A stretch of 64,000 nt of DNA. Origin: Tranquillimonas sp964472855. GTDB taxonomy: Bacteria; Pseudomonadota; Alphaproteobacteria; Rhodobacterales; Rhodobacteraceae. The stretch lies in contig CAYYMJ010000011.1 in assembly GCA_964472855.1 (NCBI GenBank), positions 6,454 to 70,453 on the forward strand. The letters are read 5' to 3'. Below, piece by piece: positions 50,799-60,048 of the stretch. Within the stretch, counting starts at the first letter, position 1. Each line of letters opens with the position of its first letter. The position numbers and the translations under genes are program-made. The notes under the pieces were generated by a model. It was not told where the DNA came from and made no database searches. It worked only from the letters and a program-made list of their open reading frames with translations.

Positions 50799-51290
50799 AT
50801 GGGTCGCACCTTCAGAGGCGAAAGCCACCACAAGGTGGACAACAAGGGCAGGGTGTCGATCCCGGCCCTGTTTCGCCGTGTCGTCGAGGCCGGCGATCCC
50901 GGCTGGTCCCCCGGAGAAAACCCCGAACTGGTGATTGTCTACGGCGACGAGCGCCGCGATTACCTTGAATGTTTCACGGTCGAGGCGATCGAGCGTGTCG
51001 ACGTCAAGATCTCGCGCCTGCCGCGCGCCTCGCTGCAACGTAAATCGCTGCAACGGCTCTATTCCGGGCAGGCGCACCCGGCGACGGTCGACGAAACCGG
51101 CCGGCTGGTGCTGCCGAAAAAGCTGCGCGACAAGGTGGCCATCACCGACAGCGCGTTTTTCATCGGCAACGGCGATACCTTCGAGATCTGGAATTACGCC
51201 ACATACGAGGTCAGCGACCTTGCGGATGGCGACGACGGCTACGACCCCGCCGTCGACCCGGCGATCTATCTTCCAGGAGAGGAGGACTAG
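50799..51290 (+). CDS. mraZ: Transcriptional regulator MraZ
   Basis: A 163-residue MraZ/AbrB-fold protein with two SpoVT/AbrB-type repeats: VDNKGRVSIPALFRRV near residue 13 and VDETGRLVLPKKLRDK near 100. First gene of the dcw cluster. ATG 50799 is preceded by GGGGAG; the GTG at 50769 in the same frame is less likely. MraZ binds the upstream region of its own operon. AGGGA/AGGGG repeats spaced 10 bp at 50778 and 50788 could be a site, but they overlap the ribosome-binding region. Confidence 0.94.
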   Translation: MGRTFRGESHHKVDNKGRVSIPALFRRVVEAGDPGWSPGENPELVIVYGDERRDYLECFTVEAIERVDVKISRLPRASLQRKSLQRLYSGQAHPATVDETGRLVLPKKLRDKVAITDSAFFIGNGDTFEIWNYATYEVSDLADGDDGYDPAVDPAIYLPGEED

Positions 51291-51294
51291 GGCG

Positions 51295-52272
51295 ATGGCC
51301 ACCGAGCCAGCCCATGTTCCCGTTCTGCTTCAGCCGATCGTTGCGCATGCCGCCCCGGTTACCGGCCTTTGGGTCGACGGCACCTTCGGGGCCGGCGGCT
51401 ATGCGCGCGCGCTGCTGGACGCGGGCGCCGACCGGGTTGTCGGGATCGACCGCGATCCGCTGGCGTTCGAACTGGCCCAAGGTTGGGCCGCCGCCCATGG
51501 CGACCGCCTGCGGCTGGAAATGGGCACCTTCAGCAATCTCGACCAACTGGCCGGCGCGCCGGCCAACGGCGTGGTGCTGGATCTTGGCGTGTCGTCGATG
51601 CAGCTTGACCGCCCCGAGCGCGGATTTTCCTTCGCCAAGGACGGGCCGCTTGACATGCGCATGTCGCAGGACGGGCCCAGTGCCGCGCATCTGGTCGCCG
51701 AAACGCCCGAGGCCGACCTGGCCGACATACTGTATACTTACGGGGAAGAGCGCGCGTCGCGCCGCATCGCCCGGGCCATCGTGCGGGCCCGTGCCGAAGC
51801 GCCCGTCGTCACCACCGCGCAACTGGCCAGCATCGTCGCCGGCTGCCTGCCGCGCCCGAAGCCCGGCCAAAGCCATCCGGCCACCCGCAGTTTCCAGGCC
51901 CTGCGCATCGCCGTGAACGACGAATTCGAACAGCTTGTCGCCGGGCTCGAAGCGGCGGAACGGCTGTTGCTGCCGGGCGGGTTGCTGGCGGTGGTCAGCT
52001 TTCACAGCCTCGAAGACCGGGTGGTCAAACGCTTTTTCCAGGCGCGGGGTCCGGCGCGGGCCGGCAATCGTTATGCCCCCGAAACCGCGCCGTTGCCGGC
52101 CCGGTTTGCGCGCATGTCCAAGGGAATCGCCGCGTCAGAGGACGAACAGCGCGCCAACCCGCGCGCCCGCTCGGCCCGGCTGCGCATGGGCTGGCGCACC
52201 GATGCCCCGGCCGGCCCGGTCGACCGGTCGACGCTGGGGCTTCCGCAAATTTCCCGGGGGGCAAGACGATGA
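51295..52272 (+). CDS. rsmH: 16S rRNA (cytosine(1402)-N(4))-methyltransferase RsmH
   Basis: A 325-residue SAM-dependent methyltransferase (MraW) with HVPVLLQPIV at the start, the SAM motif VDGTFGAGGYARALL, LDLGVSSMQLD, SHPATRSFQALRIAVNDE and VSFHSLEDR. It methylates C1402 of 16S rRNA. It starts 4 nt after mraZ with GGAGAGGAGG upstream, and its TGA overlaps the ftsL ATG. Confidence 0.96.
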   Translation: MATEPAHVPVLLQPIVAHAAPVTGLWVDGTFGAGGYARALLDAGADRVVGIDRDPLAFELAQGWAAAHGDRLRLEMGTFSNLDQLAGAPANGVVLDLGVSSMQLDRPERGFSFAKDGPLDMRMSQDGPSAAHLVAETPEADLADILYTYGEERASRRIARAIVRARAEAPVVTTAQLASIVAGCLPRPKPGQSHPATRSFQALRIAVNDEFEQLVAGLEAAERLLLPGGLLAVVSFHSLEDRVVKRFFQARGPARAGNRYAPETAPLPARFARMSKGIAASEDEQRANPRARSARLRMGWRTDAPAGPVDRSTLGLPQISRGARR

Positions 52273-52607
52273 AACCGCTTTTCTACCTTGTCACGGCGCT
52301 GGCGGTCATGGGGCTGGCCTATTGGGCCTACCAGGAAAACTATCGCACGCAGGCCGCGCTGTCCGAGCTCGAGCACACCAACCGCGAAATCGGGCGCACC
52401 CGCGACAGCATCGCCGTTCTGCGGGCCGAATGGGCCTATCAGAACCGGCCAGAAAGGTTGCGCGACCTTGCGCTGATGAATTTCAACCGGCTGGGCCTGA
52501 TGCCGCTGACGCCGGGGCATTTCGCCCGCGTCGACCAGATCGCCTTTCCCGCGACGACCGCATTGCACACGGTCGGCCTTGGCGACGACGGCGGAGGCGG
52601 CCAGTGA
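52269..52607 (+). CDS. ftsL: Cell division protein FtsL
   Basis: A 112-residue bitopic membrane protein: one N-terminal membrane segment (residues 4-20), then a heptad-like coiled coil (LSELEHTNREIGRTRDSIAVLRAEW) and a NRPERLRDLA motif typical of alphaproteobacterial FtsL. Part of the FtsQLB divisome complex. Overlaps rsmH and ftsI by 4 nt each. Confidence 0.88.
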   Translation: MKPLFYLVTALAVMGLAYWAYQENYRTQAALSELEHTNREIGRTRDSIAVLRAEWAYQNRPERLRDLALMNFNRLGLMPLTPGHFARVDQIAFPATTALHTVGLGDDGGGGQ

Positions 52608-54394
52608 TCCGGCGCCCGCTGCGCCCGCTGGCCCGCGTGCTGAAGGCGCGGGCGCAGGGCGAGAATCCGGACGCGATCGAACGCGAGAACCTGCGCCAGC
52701 GGCTGGAAGAGATGCGCGACAACCAGCGCCACCGCGCCGAAGGCCGGCTGCTGGTCATGGTGGTGCTTTTCGTCTGCGGCTTTGGCATCATCGGCACCCG
52801 CATGGCGGTGCTGGCGGGGTCCAGCCCGGTCGAGCCGCGCGCCGTCGGGATGCAAAGCCATATCGTGTCGGACCGGGCCGACATTCTGGACCGCAACGGG
52901 CGTATCCTGGCCACCAACCTCGACACCTATTCGCTGTATGCCCAGACCCGCGACATGATCGAGCCCGAGCGCGCCGCGCACGAGGTCGCCCGCATCTTTC
53001 CCGACCTCGACGCCGACGCGCTGGCGGCGCGCTTCAGCCGGCCGAACGCCTTCATGTGGATCAAGACCCGGCTCAGCCCCGAACAGATGCAGGCCGTGCA
53101 TGACATCGGCGAACCGGGGCTGATGTTCGGCCCGCGCGAGATGCGGCTTTATCCCAACGGGGCGCTGGCGGCGCATGTTCTGGGCGGCGCGCGCTTTGGC
53201 GAACAGGCGGTGAATTCGGCCGAGGTCAAGGGCGTGGCCGGGGTCGAACTGGCGTTCGACAACGCCTTGCGCGACCCGGCCAACAACGGCGCGCCACTGG
53301 TTCTGTCCATCGACCTGACCATACAGTCGGCGGTCGAGGACGTGCTGGAAGGCGGCATGAAGCTGTTGAACGCCAAGGGCGCGGCGGCGGTGCTGATGGA
53401 TGTGCACACCGGTGAACTGGTGGCCATGGCCAGCCTGCCCGATTTCGACCCCAACGAACGGCCGGCGCTGCTGACGCAGGGCGATCAGGCCGACAGCCCG
53501 CTGTTCAACCGCGCGGTGCAGGGCGTGTACGAGCTGGGCTCGACCTACAAGATTTTCACGGTGGCGCAGGCGATGGAACTGGGGCTTGTCAACCCGGGCA
53601 CCATGGTCGACGCCAACGCGCCCATGACCTGGGGCCGCTTCACGATCAACGAATTCCGGCGCAAGAACTATGGCCCGCTGTTGTCGGTGACCGATGTGAT
53701 CGTCAAATCGTCCAACGTCGGCACCGCCCGGCTGGCGCTGCAGATCGGCGGCGAACGTCAGCAGGAATTCTTTCGTGCGCTGGGGCTGTTCGACCCCCTG
53801 CCGGTCGAGTTGGCCGAGGCGCCGCATGTGCGCCCGCTGCGGCCCGCGCGCTGGTCGGACATCGTGACCATAACCGCCTCTTACGGCCACGGCATTGCCG
53901 CGTCGCCCCTGCATCTGGCCGCCGCCTATGCCAGTTTGCTGAACGGCGGCACGCGGGTAGCGCCGACCCTGATGCGCCGCGATGCGCCGGCCGAGGGCCC
54001 GCGGCTGGTCAGCGAACATGTCAGTCAAAGCGCCGCCACCATGCTGCGCGCGGTGGTCGAGCGCGGGACCGCCAGCTTTGGCGAGGTTGCGGGCTATTCG
54101 GTTGGCGGCAAGACCGGGACGGCGGACAAGCCCAAGCCCGGCGGCGGCTATTACGACGACCGCGTTGTTGCGACCTTTGCCAGCGTGTTCCCGTCGAACG
54201 ACCCGCGCTATGTGCTGGTGGTGACCATGGACGAGCCGGTGGAAACCGCGGGGTCCGCGCCGCGCCGCACCGCCGGCTGGACATCGGTTCCGGTCGCGGC
54301 CGAGATCATCCGCCGCACAGCGCCGCTGTTGGGGCTGCGCCCACAAGTTGAACTTGGGCAGGCAACCGGAGTAACACTCACCTCGAACCATTAG
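52604..54394 (+). CDS. ftsI: Peptidoglycan D,D-transpeptidase FtsI (PBP3)
   Basis: A 596-residue class B penicillin-binding protein: a cytoplasmic N-terminus, one membrane anchor (about 48-68), a dimerisation/pedestal domain, and a transpeptidase domain with the catalytic S313-T-Y-K316, S369-S-N371 and K503-T-G505 motifs. It crosslinks septal peptidoglycan. The GTG start overlaps the ftsL stop (GTGA). Confidence 0.95.
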   Translation: MIRRPLRPLARVLKARAQGENPDAIERENLRQRLEEMRDNQRHRAEGRLLVMVVLFVCGFGIIGTRMAVLAGSSPVEPRAVGMQSHIVSDRADILDRNGRILATNLDTYSLYAQTRDMIEPERAAHEVARIFPDLDADALAARFSRPNAFMWIKTRLSPEQMQAVHDIGEPGLMFGPREMRLYPNGALAAHVLGGARFGEQAVNSAEVKGVAGVELAFDNALRDPANNGAPLVLSIDLTIQSAVEDVLEGGMKLLNAKGAAAVLMDVHTGELVAMASLPDFDPNERPALLTQGDQADSPLFNRAVQGVYELGSTYKIFTVAQAMELGLVNPGTMVDANAPMTWGRFTINEFRRKNYGPLLSVTDVIVKSSNVGTARLALQIGGERQQEFFRALGLFDPLPVELAEAPHVRPLRPARWSDIVTITASYGHGIAASPLHLAAAYASLLNGGTRVAPTLMRRDAPAEGPRLVSEHVSQSAATMLRAVVERGTASFGEVAGYSVGGKTGTADKPKPGGGYYDDRVVATFASVFPSNDPRYVLVVTMDEPVETAGSAPRRTAGWTSVPVAAEIIRRTAPLLGLRPQVELGQATGVTLTSNH

Positions 54395-54410
54395 GATCGG
54401 AACCAGCGGC

Positions 54411-55901
54411 ATGACAGGCACGGCGGTTCAGCCTCGAACCCTTGCCCAACTGGGCCTGACCTCGCCTACCGGCGACGTGCCGGTCACGGGCCTGTCGACC
54501 GACAGCCGCGACGTGCGCGACGGCCACCTGTTTGCGGCGTTGCCCGGCACCGAGGTTCACGGCGCCCGCTTTATTGCCAGCGCGCTTGGTAACGGCGCCA
54601 ATGCCATTCTGACCGACCGCGCCGGCGCGGCGCTGGCGCGGGACATTCTGCGCGCCAACCCGGTGCCGGTGATCCTGGCCGAGGATCCGCGCCAGACGCT
54701 GGCCTATACCGCCGCGCTGTGGTTCGGGCGCCAGCCCGAGGTGATGGTTGCCGTCACCGGCACCAACGGCAAGACCTCGGTCGCCAGCTTCGTGCGCCAA
54801 ATCTGGAGCGCGCTGGGCCTGCCGTCCGTCAATGTCGGCACCACCGGTGTCGAGGGCGCGCTGTCGATGCCGCTGGCCCACACCACGCCCGAACCGGTCA
54901 CGCTGCACCGGGTTCTGGCCGAGGTTGTCGATGCCGGCATCGGCCATGCGGCGATGGAGGCATCGTCGCACGGGCTGGCGCAGCGCCGTCTTGACGGCGT
55001 GCGGATCGAGGCGGCGGCCTTCACCAACCTCAGTCAGGACCATCTGGACTATCACCCTGATCTTGATGACTATTTTTCCGCCAAGGCCGGGCTTTTCGAC
55101 CGGGTGCTGCCCGAGGACGGGGTGGCGGTGATCAACTGCGACGGCCTGCGCGGCGCCGAAATGGCCGCGGTGGCCGAGGTTCGTGGGCAGGATGTGATGC
55201 GCGTGGGCCGCTCGGAAAATGCAATGCTGCGGATTCTGGCGCAACGCTTTGACGCGGCGGGCCAGCATCTGCGCTATTCCTGGAACGGGACTCCGGGGCA
55301 GGTGCGGCTGGACCTGGTGGGCGGCTTTCAGGCCGAAAACGCGCTGACGGCGGCGGGGCTGGCCATTGCCACCGGCTGCAACCCGTCGCGGGTGTTCGCG
55401 GTGCTGCCCGAACTCGTCACGGTCCGGGGGCGCATGCAGCGCGCGGCCACCCGCGACAATGGCGCGCCGGTTTTCGTCGATTATGCCCACACGCCCGATG
55501 CGTTGAAAACCGCGCTGGCGGCGCTGCGCCCGCATGTGATGGGGCGGCTGATCGTGGTGTTCGGCGCCGGCGGCGACCGCGACCGCACCAAGCGTGTGTT
55601 GATGGGGCAGGCGGCCCGCGATGGCGCGGATGTGCGCATCGTGACCGATGACAACCCGCGCAGCGAGGACCCGGCCGCCATTCGCCGGTCGATCCTGGGC
55701 GCCGACGACGCGGCCCGCGAGATCGGCGACCGGGCCGAGGCCATCTTGCGCGCCGTCGACATGCTGGACAGCGGCGATGCGCTGCTGATTGCCGGCAAGG
55801 GGCACGAAACCGGGCAGACCGTGGGCGACACGGTTTTTCCCTTCGACGATGTCGAACAAGCCAGCCTGGCCGTGGCGGCGCTGGACGGGCGGGTGGCATG
55901 A
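54411..55901 (+). CDS. murE: UDP-MurNAc-L-Ala-D-Glu:meso-diaminopimelate ligase
   Basis: A 496-residue Mur ligase with the ATP-binding motif G117-TNGKT122, the central HxxHLDYH-type segment and the specificity motif D414-N-P-R417, which marks meso-diaminopimelate rather than lysine as substrate. It adds the third residue of the stem peptide. Starts 16 nt after ftsI. Confidence 0.96.
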   Translation: MTGTAVQPRTLAQLGLTSPTGDVPVTGLSTDSRDVRDGHLFAALPGTEVHGARFIASALGNGANAILTDRAGAALARDILRANPVPVILAEDPRQTLAYTAALWFGRQPEVMVAVTGTNGKTSVASFVRQIWSALGLPSVNVGTTGVEGALSMPLAHTTPEPVTLHRVLAEVVDAGIGHAAMEASSHGLAQRRLDGVRIEAAAFTNLSQDHLDYHPDLDDYFSAKAGLFDRVLPEDGVAVINCDGLRGAEMAAVAEVRGQDVMRVGRSENAMLRILAQRFDAAGQHLRYSWNGTPGQVRLDLVGGFQAENALTAAGLAIATGCNPSRVFAVLPELVTVRGRMQRAATRDNGAPVFVDYAHTPDALKTALAALRPHVMGRLIVVFGAGGDRDRTKRVLMGQAARDGADVRIVTDDNPRSEDPAAIRRSILGADDAAREIGDRAEAILRAVDMLDSGDALLIAGKGHETGQTVGDTVFPFDDVEQASLAVAALDGRVA

Positions 55902-57328
55902 CGCTTTGGACCTCGGCCGAGGCAGCGGCCGCCACAGGGGGGCGGGCCAGCGGCGACTGGGCGGCGAACGGCGTGTCGATCGACAGCCGCAGCCTTGTGG
56001 CCGGCGATCTGTTCGTGGCCCTGACGGACGCGCGCGACGGGCATGATTTCGTGGCCGGCGCGCTGGCGGGCGGTGCCGCGGCGGCGATGGTGTCACGCAT
56101 CCCCGACGGTGTTGCCGCCGACGCGCCTTTGCTGGTGGTCGACGACGTGTTGCGCGGGCTGGCGGCACTGGCCACCGCCGCGCGGGCCCGCAGCCGGGCG
56201 CGGGTGGTTGCGGTCACCGGATCGGCCGGCAAGACCTCGACCAAGGACATGCTGCGCCATGTCTTGTCGGCGCAGGGCGAGACCCACGCCGCCGAGAAAA
56301 GCTTCAACAATCACTGGGGGGTGCCGCTGACGCTGGCGCGTCTGCCGCAGGGCGCCGATTTCGCGGTGATCGAGATCGGCATGAACCACCCCGGCGAGAT
56401 CGGGCCGCTGGCTGCCTTGGCCCGGCCACATGTGGCCGTCGTCACCACCGTGGCACCGGCGCATCTGGAAGCCTTTGCCGATGTTGCCGCCATCGCCCGG
56501 GAAAAGGCCGCCATCTTCGATGGGCTCGAGCCCGGCGGAACGGCCGTGATCAACGGTGATTTGCCGCAAACGCCGATCCTGCGGCAGGCGGCGCTGGCCC
56601 GGGCCGGCGCGGTGCTGGACTTTGGCGAGGGCGCGGCCAACGCTGTGCGCCTGGTGGGGCTGCAGGCGGATGCCGACGGTCTGCGCGCCAGCGTCGCGGC
56701 GCCGGGGGCGGGCCTTGCCGGCCCTCTGCGGCTGGTCACGCCGGGGCGGCATTTTGCCATGAATGCGCTGGCGGCGCTGGGCGCGGTCAGCGCGCTGGGC
56801 GCCGACGCGGGCCGGGCGCGGGCCGCGCTGGCCGGTTGGGTGCCGCCCGACGGGCGCGGCCGGACCGAGGCGCTGCAGATTGGCGAGCGCCGCTTTACCC
56901 TGATCGACGACGCCTTCAACGCCAACCCGGCCTCGATGGCGGCGGGGCTGGCGATGCTGGGCGCGGTGACGCCCGGGCCCGGCGGCCGGCGCGTGGCGGT
57001 GCTGGGCGACATGCTGGAGCTGGGCGCCGACGAAGAGGCGCTGCATGTCGCGCTGGACCGTGACCCGGCCATGGCCAGCGTGGCGGTGGTGCATTGCGTG
57101 GGTCCGCGCATGGGCGCGCTGCATGCAGCCCTGCCGGCGCACCGGCGCGGGCTGCGGGCATCGACGGCGGCCGAGATCGCCGCGGTGGCGGACGCGTTGG
57201 TGCGCGACGGCGATGTCCTGCTGGTCAAGGGGTCAAAGGGCAGCCGTGTCAGCGAGGTGGTTGACGCCCTGAAGGATTTGGGTCATCGCCCGGCGCAAGC
57301 GACGAGGAAAGCCCTGAATGCTGTATAA
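55898..57328 (+). CDS. murF: UDP-MurNAc-tripeptide:D-Ala-D-Ala ligase
   Basis: A 476-residue Mur ligase: the N-terminal MurF-type domain (SIDSRSLVAGDLFVAL), the ATP motif G108-SAGKT113, EIGMNHPGEIG, a DDAFNANPASM segment and the LGDMLELG motif characteristic of MurF. It completes the UDP-MurNAc-pentapeptide. The ATG overlaps the murE stop, and the 3' end overlaps mraY by 11 nt. Confidence 0.95.
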   Translation: MTLWTSAEAAAATGGRASGDWAANGVSIDSRSLVAGDLFVALTDARDGHDFVAGALAGGAAAAMVSRIPDGVAADAPLLVVDDVLRGLAALATAARARSRARVVAVTGSAGKTSTKDMLRHVLSAQGETHAAEKSFNNHWGVPLTLARLPQGADFAVIEIGMNHPGEIGPLAALARPHVAVVTTVAPAHLEAFADVAAIAREKAAIFDGLEPGGTAVINGDLPQTPILRQAALARAGAVLDFGEGAANAVRLVGLQADADGLRASVAAPGAGLAGPLRLVTPGRHFAMNALAALGAVSALGADAGRARAALAGWVPPDGRGRTEALQIGERRFTLIDDAFNANPASMAAGLAMLGAVTPGPGGRRVAVLGDMLELGADEEALHVALDRDPAMASVAVVHCVGPRMGALHAALPAHRRGLRASTAAEIAAVADALVRDGDVLLVKGSKGSRVSEVVDALKDLGHRPAQATRKALNAV

Positions 57329-58403
57329 TCTGACGGCCCTGTCCGACGGCGGGGACTTTTTCAACCTGTTTCGCTATATCACCTTTCGCGCCGGTGGGGC
57401 CTTTTTCACCGCGCTGCTGTTTGGATTTCTGTTCGGGCGCCCGCTGATCAACCTGCTGCGCCGGCGTCAGCGCAACGGCCAGCCCATCCGCGAGGACGGG
57501 CCGGCCAGCCACCTTGAGACCAAGGTGGGCACGCCGACCATGGGCGGGGTGCTGATCCTGGGCGCTTTGCTGGTGTCGACGCTGCTTTGGGCGCGGCTCG
57601 ACAATCCGCATATCTGGAACATCCTGTTCGTGACGATTTCCTTCGGCCTGCTGGGATTTGCCGATGACAATGCCAAGGTGTCGCGCAACAGCCACGCCGG
57701 GATTTCCGGGCGCCTGCGGCTGCTGACGGGTTTCGTGATCGCGGGTATCTCGGGGGCCTGGGCGGCGGCGGCGCACCCTGACGCGCTGGGCTGGACGCTG
57801 GCCTTTCCGGTCTTCAAGGAAAGCCTTTTGTACATGGGCTATCTTTTCGTTCCCTTTGCGATGCTGGTGATCGCCGGGGCCGCCAACGCGGTCAATCTGA
57901 CCGACGGGCTGGACGGGCTGGCGATCATGCCGGTGATGATCGCGGCGGCGGCGCTGGGGATCATCGCCTATGCAGTTGGCCGGGTCGATTTTTCGGAATA
58001 TCTCGAAGTGCATTACGTGCCGGGAACGGGCGAGATCCTGGTATTCTCGGCCGGGCTGATCGGCGGCGGGCTGGGGTTCTTGTGGTATAACGCGCCGCCG
58101 GCGGCGGTGTTCATGGGCGATACCGGGTCGCTGGCGCTGGGCGGGGCGCTGGGGGCGGTGGCGGTGGCGATCAAGCACGAGATCGTGCTGGCGATCGTCG
58201 GTGGGCTGTTCGTGGTCGAGGCGCTGAGCGTCATCATCCAGGTGCTGTATTTCAAGCAGACCGGCAAGCGGGTGTTCCTGATGGCACCGATCCACCACCA
58301 TTTCGAGAAACGCGGCTGGGCCGAGCCGCAGATCGTGATCCGCTTCTGGATCGTGTCGCTGATCCTGGCGCTGGTGGGTCTGGCGACACTGAAGGTGCGC
58401 TAG
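57318..58403 (+). CDS. mraY: Phospho-MurNAc-pentapeptide transferase
   Basis: A 361-residue polytopic membrane enzyme with about ten hydrophobic segments, GFADDNAKVSRN (catalytic Asp pair), NAVNLTDGLDGLA and the cytoplasmic APIHHHFEKRGW signature. It transfers phospho-MurNAc-pentapeptide to undecaprenyl phosphate (lipid I). Repeat copy F follows. Confidence 0.96.
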   Translation: MLYNLTALSDGGDFFNLFRYITFRAGGAFFTALLFGFLFGRPLINLLRRRQRNGQPIREDGPASHLETKVGTPTMGGVLILGALLVSTLLWARLDNPHIWNILFVTISFGLLGFADDNAKVSRNSHAGISGRLRLLTGFVIAGISGAWAAAAHPDALGWTLAFPVFKESLLYMGYLFVPFAMLVIAGAANAVNLTDGLDGLAIMPVMIAAAALGIIAYAVGRVDFSEYLEVHYVPGTGEILVFSAGLIGGGLGFLWYNAPPAAVFMGDTGSLALGGALGAVAVAIKHEIVLAIVGGLFVVEALSVIIQVLYFKQTGKRVFLMAPIHHHFEKRGWAEPQIVIRFWIVSLILALVGLATLKVR

Positions 58404-58406
58404 GAT

Positions 58407-58498
58407 GCGCCGCTGGCCGCGGCGCGGCGGTGGGGGCGCTGCCCCCGACCCGCTGCGGGGCAGCGGCTCTCCCCCGGGATATTTTCGCCATGATGATG
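58407..58498 (+). repeat. Dispersed GC-hairpin repeat, copy F (variant)
   Basis: Begins just after the mraY stop. It has GGGGGC/GCCCCC, then CCGCTGC/GCAGCGG, then the variant core CCCCCGGGATATTTTCGCC and ATGATGATG in place of GAAGTATTT...GATGAA. It sits inside the dcw operon, so it cannot be a fully efficient terminator unless murD has its own promoter. Confidence 0.72.
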
Positions 58499-58538
58499 GT
58501 CTGCGCGGCGGGTGCGCGCGGAATGCGGGTGCGCGGGC

Positions 58539-59960
58539 ATGATCGTGGTGTCGTGTCTGGCCGGGCAAAGGGTCATGGTTCTGGGGCTGGGCCGGTCTGG
58601 GTTGGCCGCGGCGCGGGCACTGACGGCCGGCGGGGCCCGCGTGTTGTGCTGGGACGACAGTTCCGAGGCGCGGGCGGCGGCCGGGGACGCGGGCCTGACG
58701 CTGGCCGATCCCGGGCGGCGGGATGGATTTGACGGGGTGGCGGCGCTGATCGTCAGCCCGGGTATCGCGCATCTTTATCCGCAGCCCAACCCGCATGTGG
58801 CCGCCGCCCTGGCCGCCGGGGTGCCGCTGGACAATGACATCGGGCTGTTTTTTCGGTCGCTGGCACGGCCGGACTGGGACCGGTTCGACGTGGCGCCTCG
58901 GGTGGTGGCGGTGACGGGGTCGAACGGCAAGTCGACGACCTCGGCGCTGCTTTGTCATGTGCTGTTGGCGGCCGGGCGCGGGGCGCAGCTGGCCGGCAAT
59001 ATCGGGCGCGGGGTTCTGGATATCGTGCCGCCCGGCGACGGCGACGTGGTGGTGCTGGAGCTGTCGAGCTATCAGAGCGAACTGGCGCGGGCGCTGACGC
59101 CGGATATCGCTGTGTTTACCAATCTGTCTCCGGATCATCTGGACCGCCACGGCGGCCGGGGGGGGTATTTCGCGGCCAAGCGGCGGCTGTTTGCCGAAGG
59201 CGGGCCTGACCGGGCCATCATCGGGGTCGACGAGCCCGAGGGCCAGTTCCTGGCCGGGCAGATGGCCGAGGGGCCGGCCGATGACCGGCTGGTCCGGGTG
59301 TCGGTGACGCGCAAGCTGACCGGGCCGGGCTGGAACGTGGCGGCGCGCAAGGGGTTCTTGTCGGAAACCCGCAAGGGGCGGCAGGTTGCGGCGATCGATC
59401 TGCGCGACATTCCCGGGTTGCCGGGTGTGCATAACCATCAGAACGCCTGCTGCGCCTATGCCGCGGCGCGGGCGCTGGGGCTGGCGCCGCGGGTGATCGA
59501 GGCTGGCCTGCGCAGTTTCGGCGGCCTGCCCCACCGCAGCCAGCTGGTATGCGAGCGGGCCGGCGTGCGGTTCGTCAACGACAGCAAGGCCACCAACGCC
59601 GACAGTGCGGCCCAATCGCTGCAGGCGTTCGACAATATCCGCTGGATTGCTGGCGGGCTGGGCAAGGACGGCGGTATCGCGGCGCTGGCGCCGCATTTCG
59701 GGCGGGTGAGCAAGGCCTATCTGATCGGCCACGCGGCGCGGGAATTCGCGCTGCAGTTGGGGGACACGCCGCACGCGCTGTGCGGGACGATGGAGCAGGC
59801 GGTGGCCGCCGCCGCAGCCGAGGCGCAACCCGGCGATACCGTGCTGCTGGCGCCGGCGGCGGCCTCGTTCGACCAGTTCGCCGATTTCGAGCAGCGCGGC
59901 GACGCCTTCATCGCGGCGGTTGCGGCGCTGGACGGCGATCATGTTTCGCGTGAGACCTGA
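58539..59960 (+). CDS. murD: UDP-MurNAc-L-alanine:D-glutamate ligase
   Basis: A 473-residue Mur ligase with VMVLGLGRSGLAAARAL at the N-terminus, SPGI, the ATP motif T126-GSNGKST133, TNLSPDHLDRH and VNDSKATNADS. It adds D-Glu to UDP-MurNAc-Ala. ATG 58539 gives the N-terminus expected for Rhodobacteraceae MurD; the frame runs open to 58512. Confidence 0.94.
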   Translation: MIVVSCLAGQRVMVLGLGRSGLAAARALTAGGARVLCWDDSSEARAAAGDAGLTLADPGRRDGFDGVAALIVSPGIAHLYPQPNPHVAAALAAGVPLDNDIGLFFRSLARPDWDRFDVAPRVVAVTGSNGKSTTSALLCHVLLAAGRGAQLAGNIGRGVLDIVPPGDGDVVVLELSSYQSELARALTPDIAVFTNLSPDHLDRHGGRGGYFAAKRRLFAEGGPDRAIIGVDEPEGQFLAGQMAEGPADDRLVRVSVTRKLTGPGWNVAARKGFLSETRKGRQVAAIDLRDIPGLPGVHNHQNACCAYAAARALGLAPRVIEAGLRSFGGLPHRSQLVCERAGVRFVNDSKATNADSAAQSLQAFDNIRWIAGGLGKDGGIAALAPHFGRVSKAYLIGHAAREFALQLGDTPHALCGTMEQAVAAAAAEAQPGDTVLLAPAAASFDQFADFEQRGDAFIAAVAALDGDHVSRET

Positions 59961-59974
59961 GCCGCGCGACGCTG

Positions 59975-60010
59975 CCTGAAATCATGGATTTCACCGCGCC
60001 TGGGTGATGC
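59975..60010 (-). repeat. Second dispersed 3' element, copy 2
   Basis: On the minus strand it reads GCATCACCC, AGGCGCGG, then the dyad TGAAATC-CAT-GATTTCA, 39 nt downstream of the flavoprotein stop. It matches the element at 27802-27836. Confidence 0.6.
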
Positions 60011-60048
60011 CTTCCGCTTCAGTTCAAACGCGAAACGGCGTAACCGGG

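Noticed and set aside
50189..50845. 218-aa minus-strand frame in the mraZ leader
   Set aside because: Composition is unlike neighbouring proteins, it runs through the attenuator hairpin and overlaps the mraZ start; no recognisable motif.
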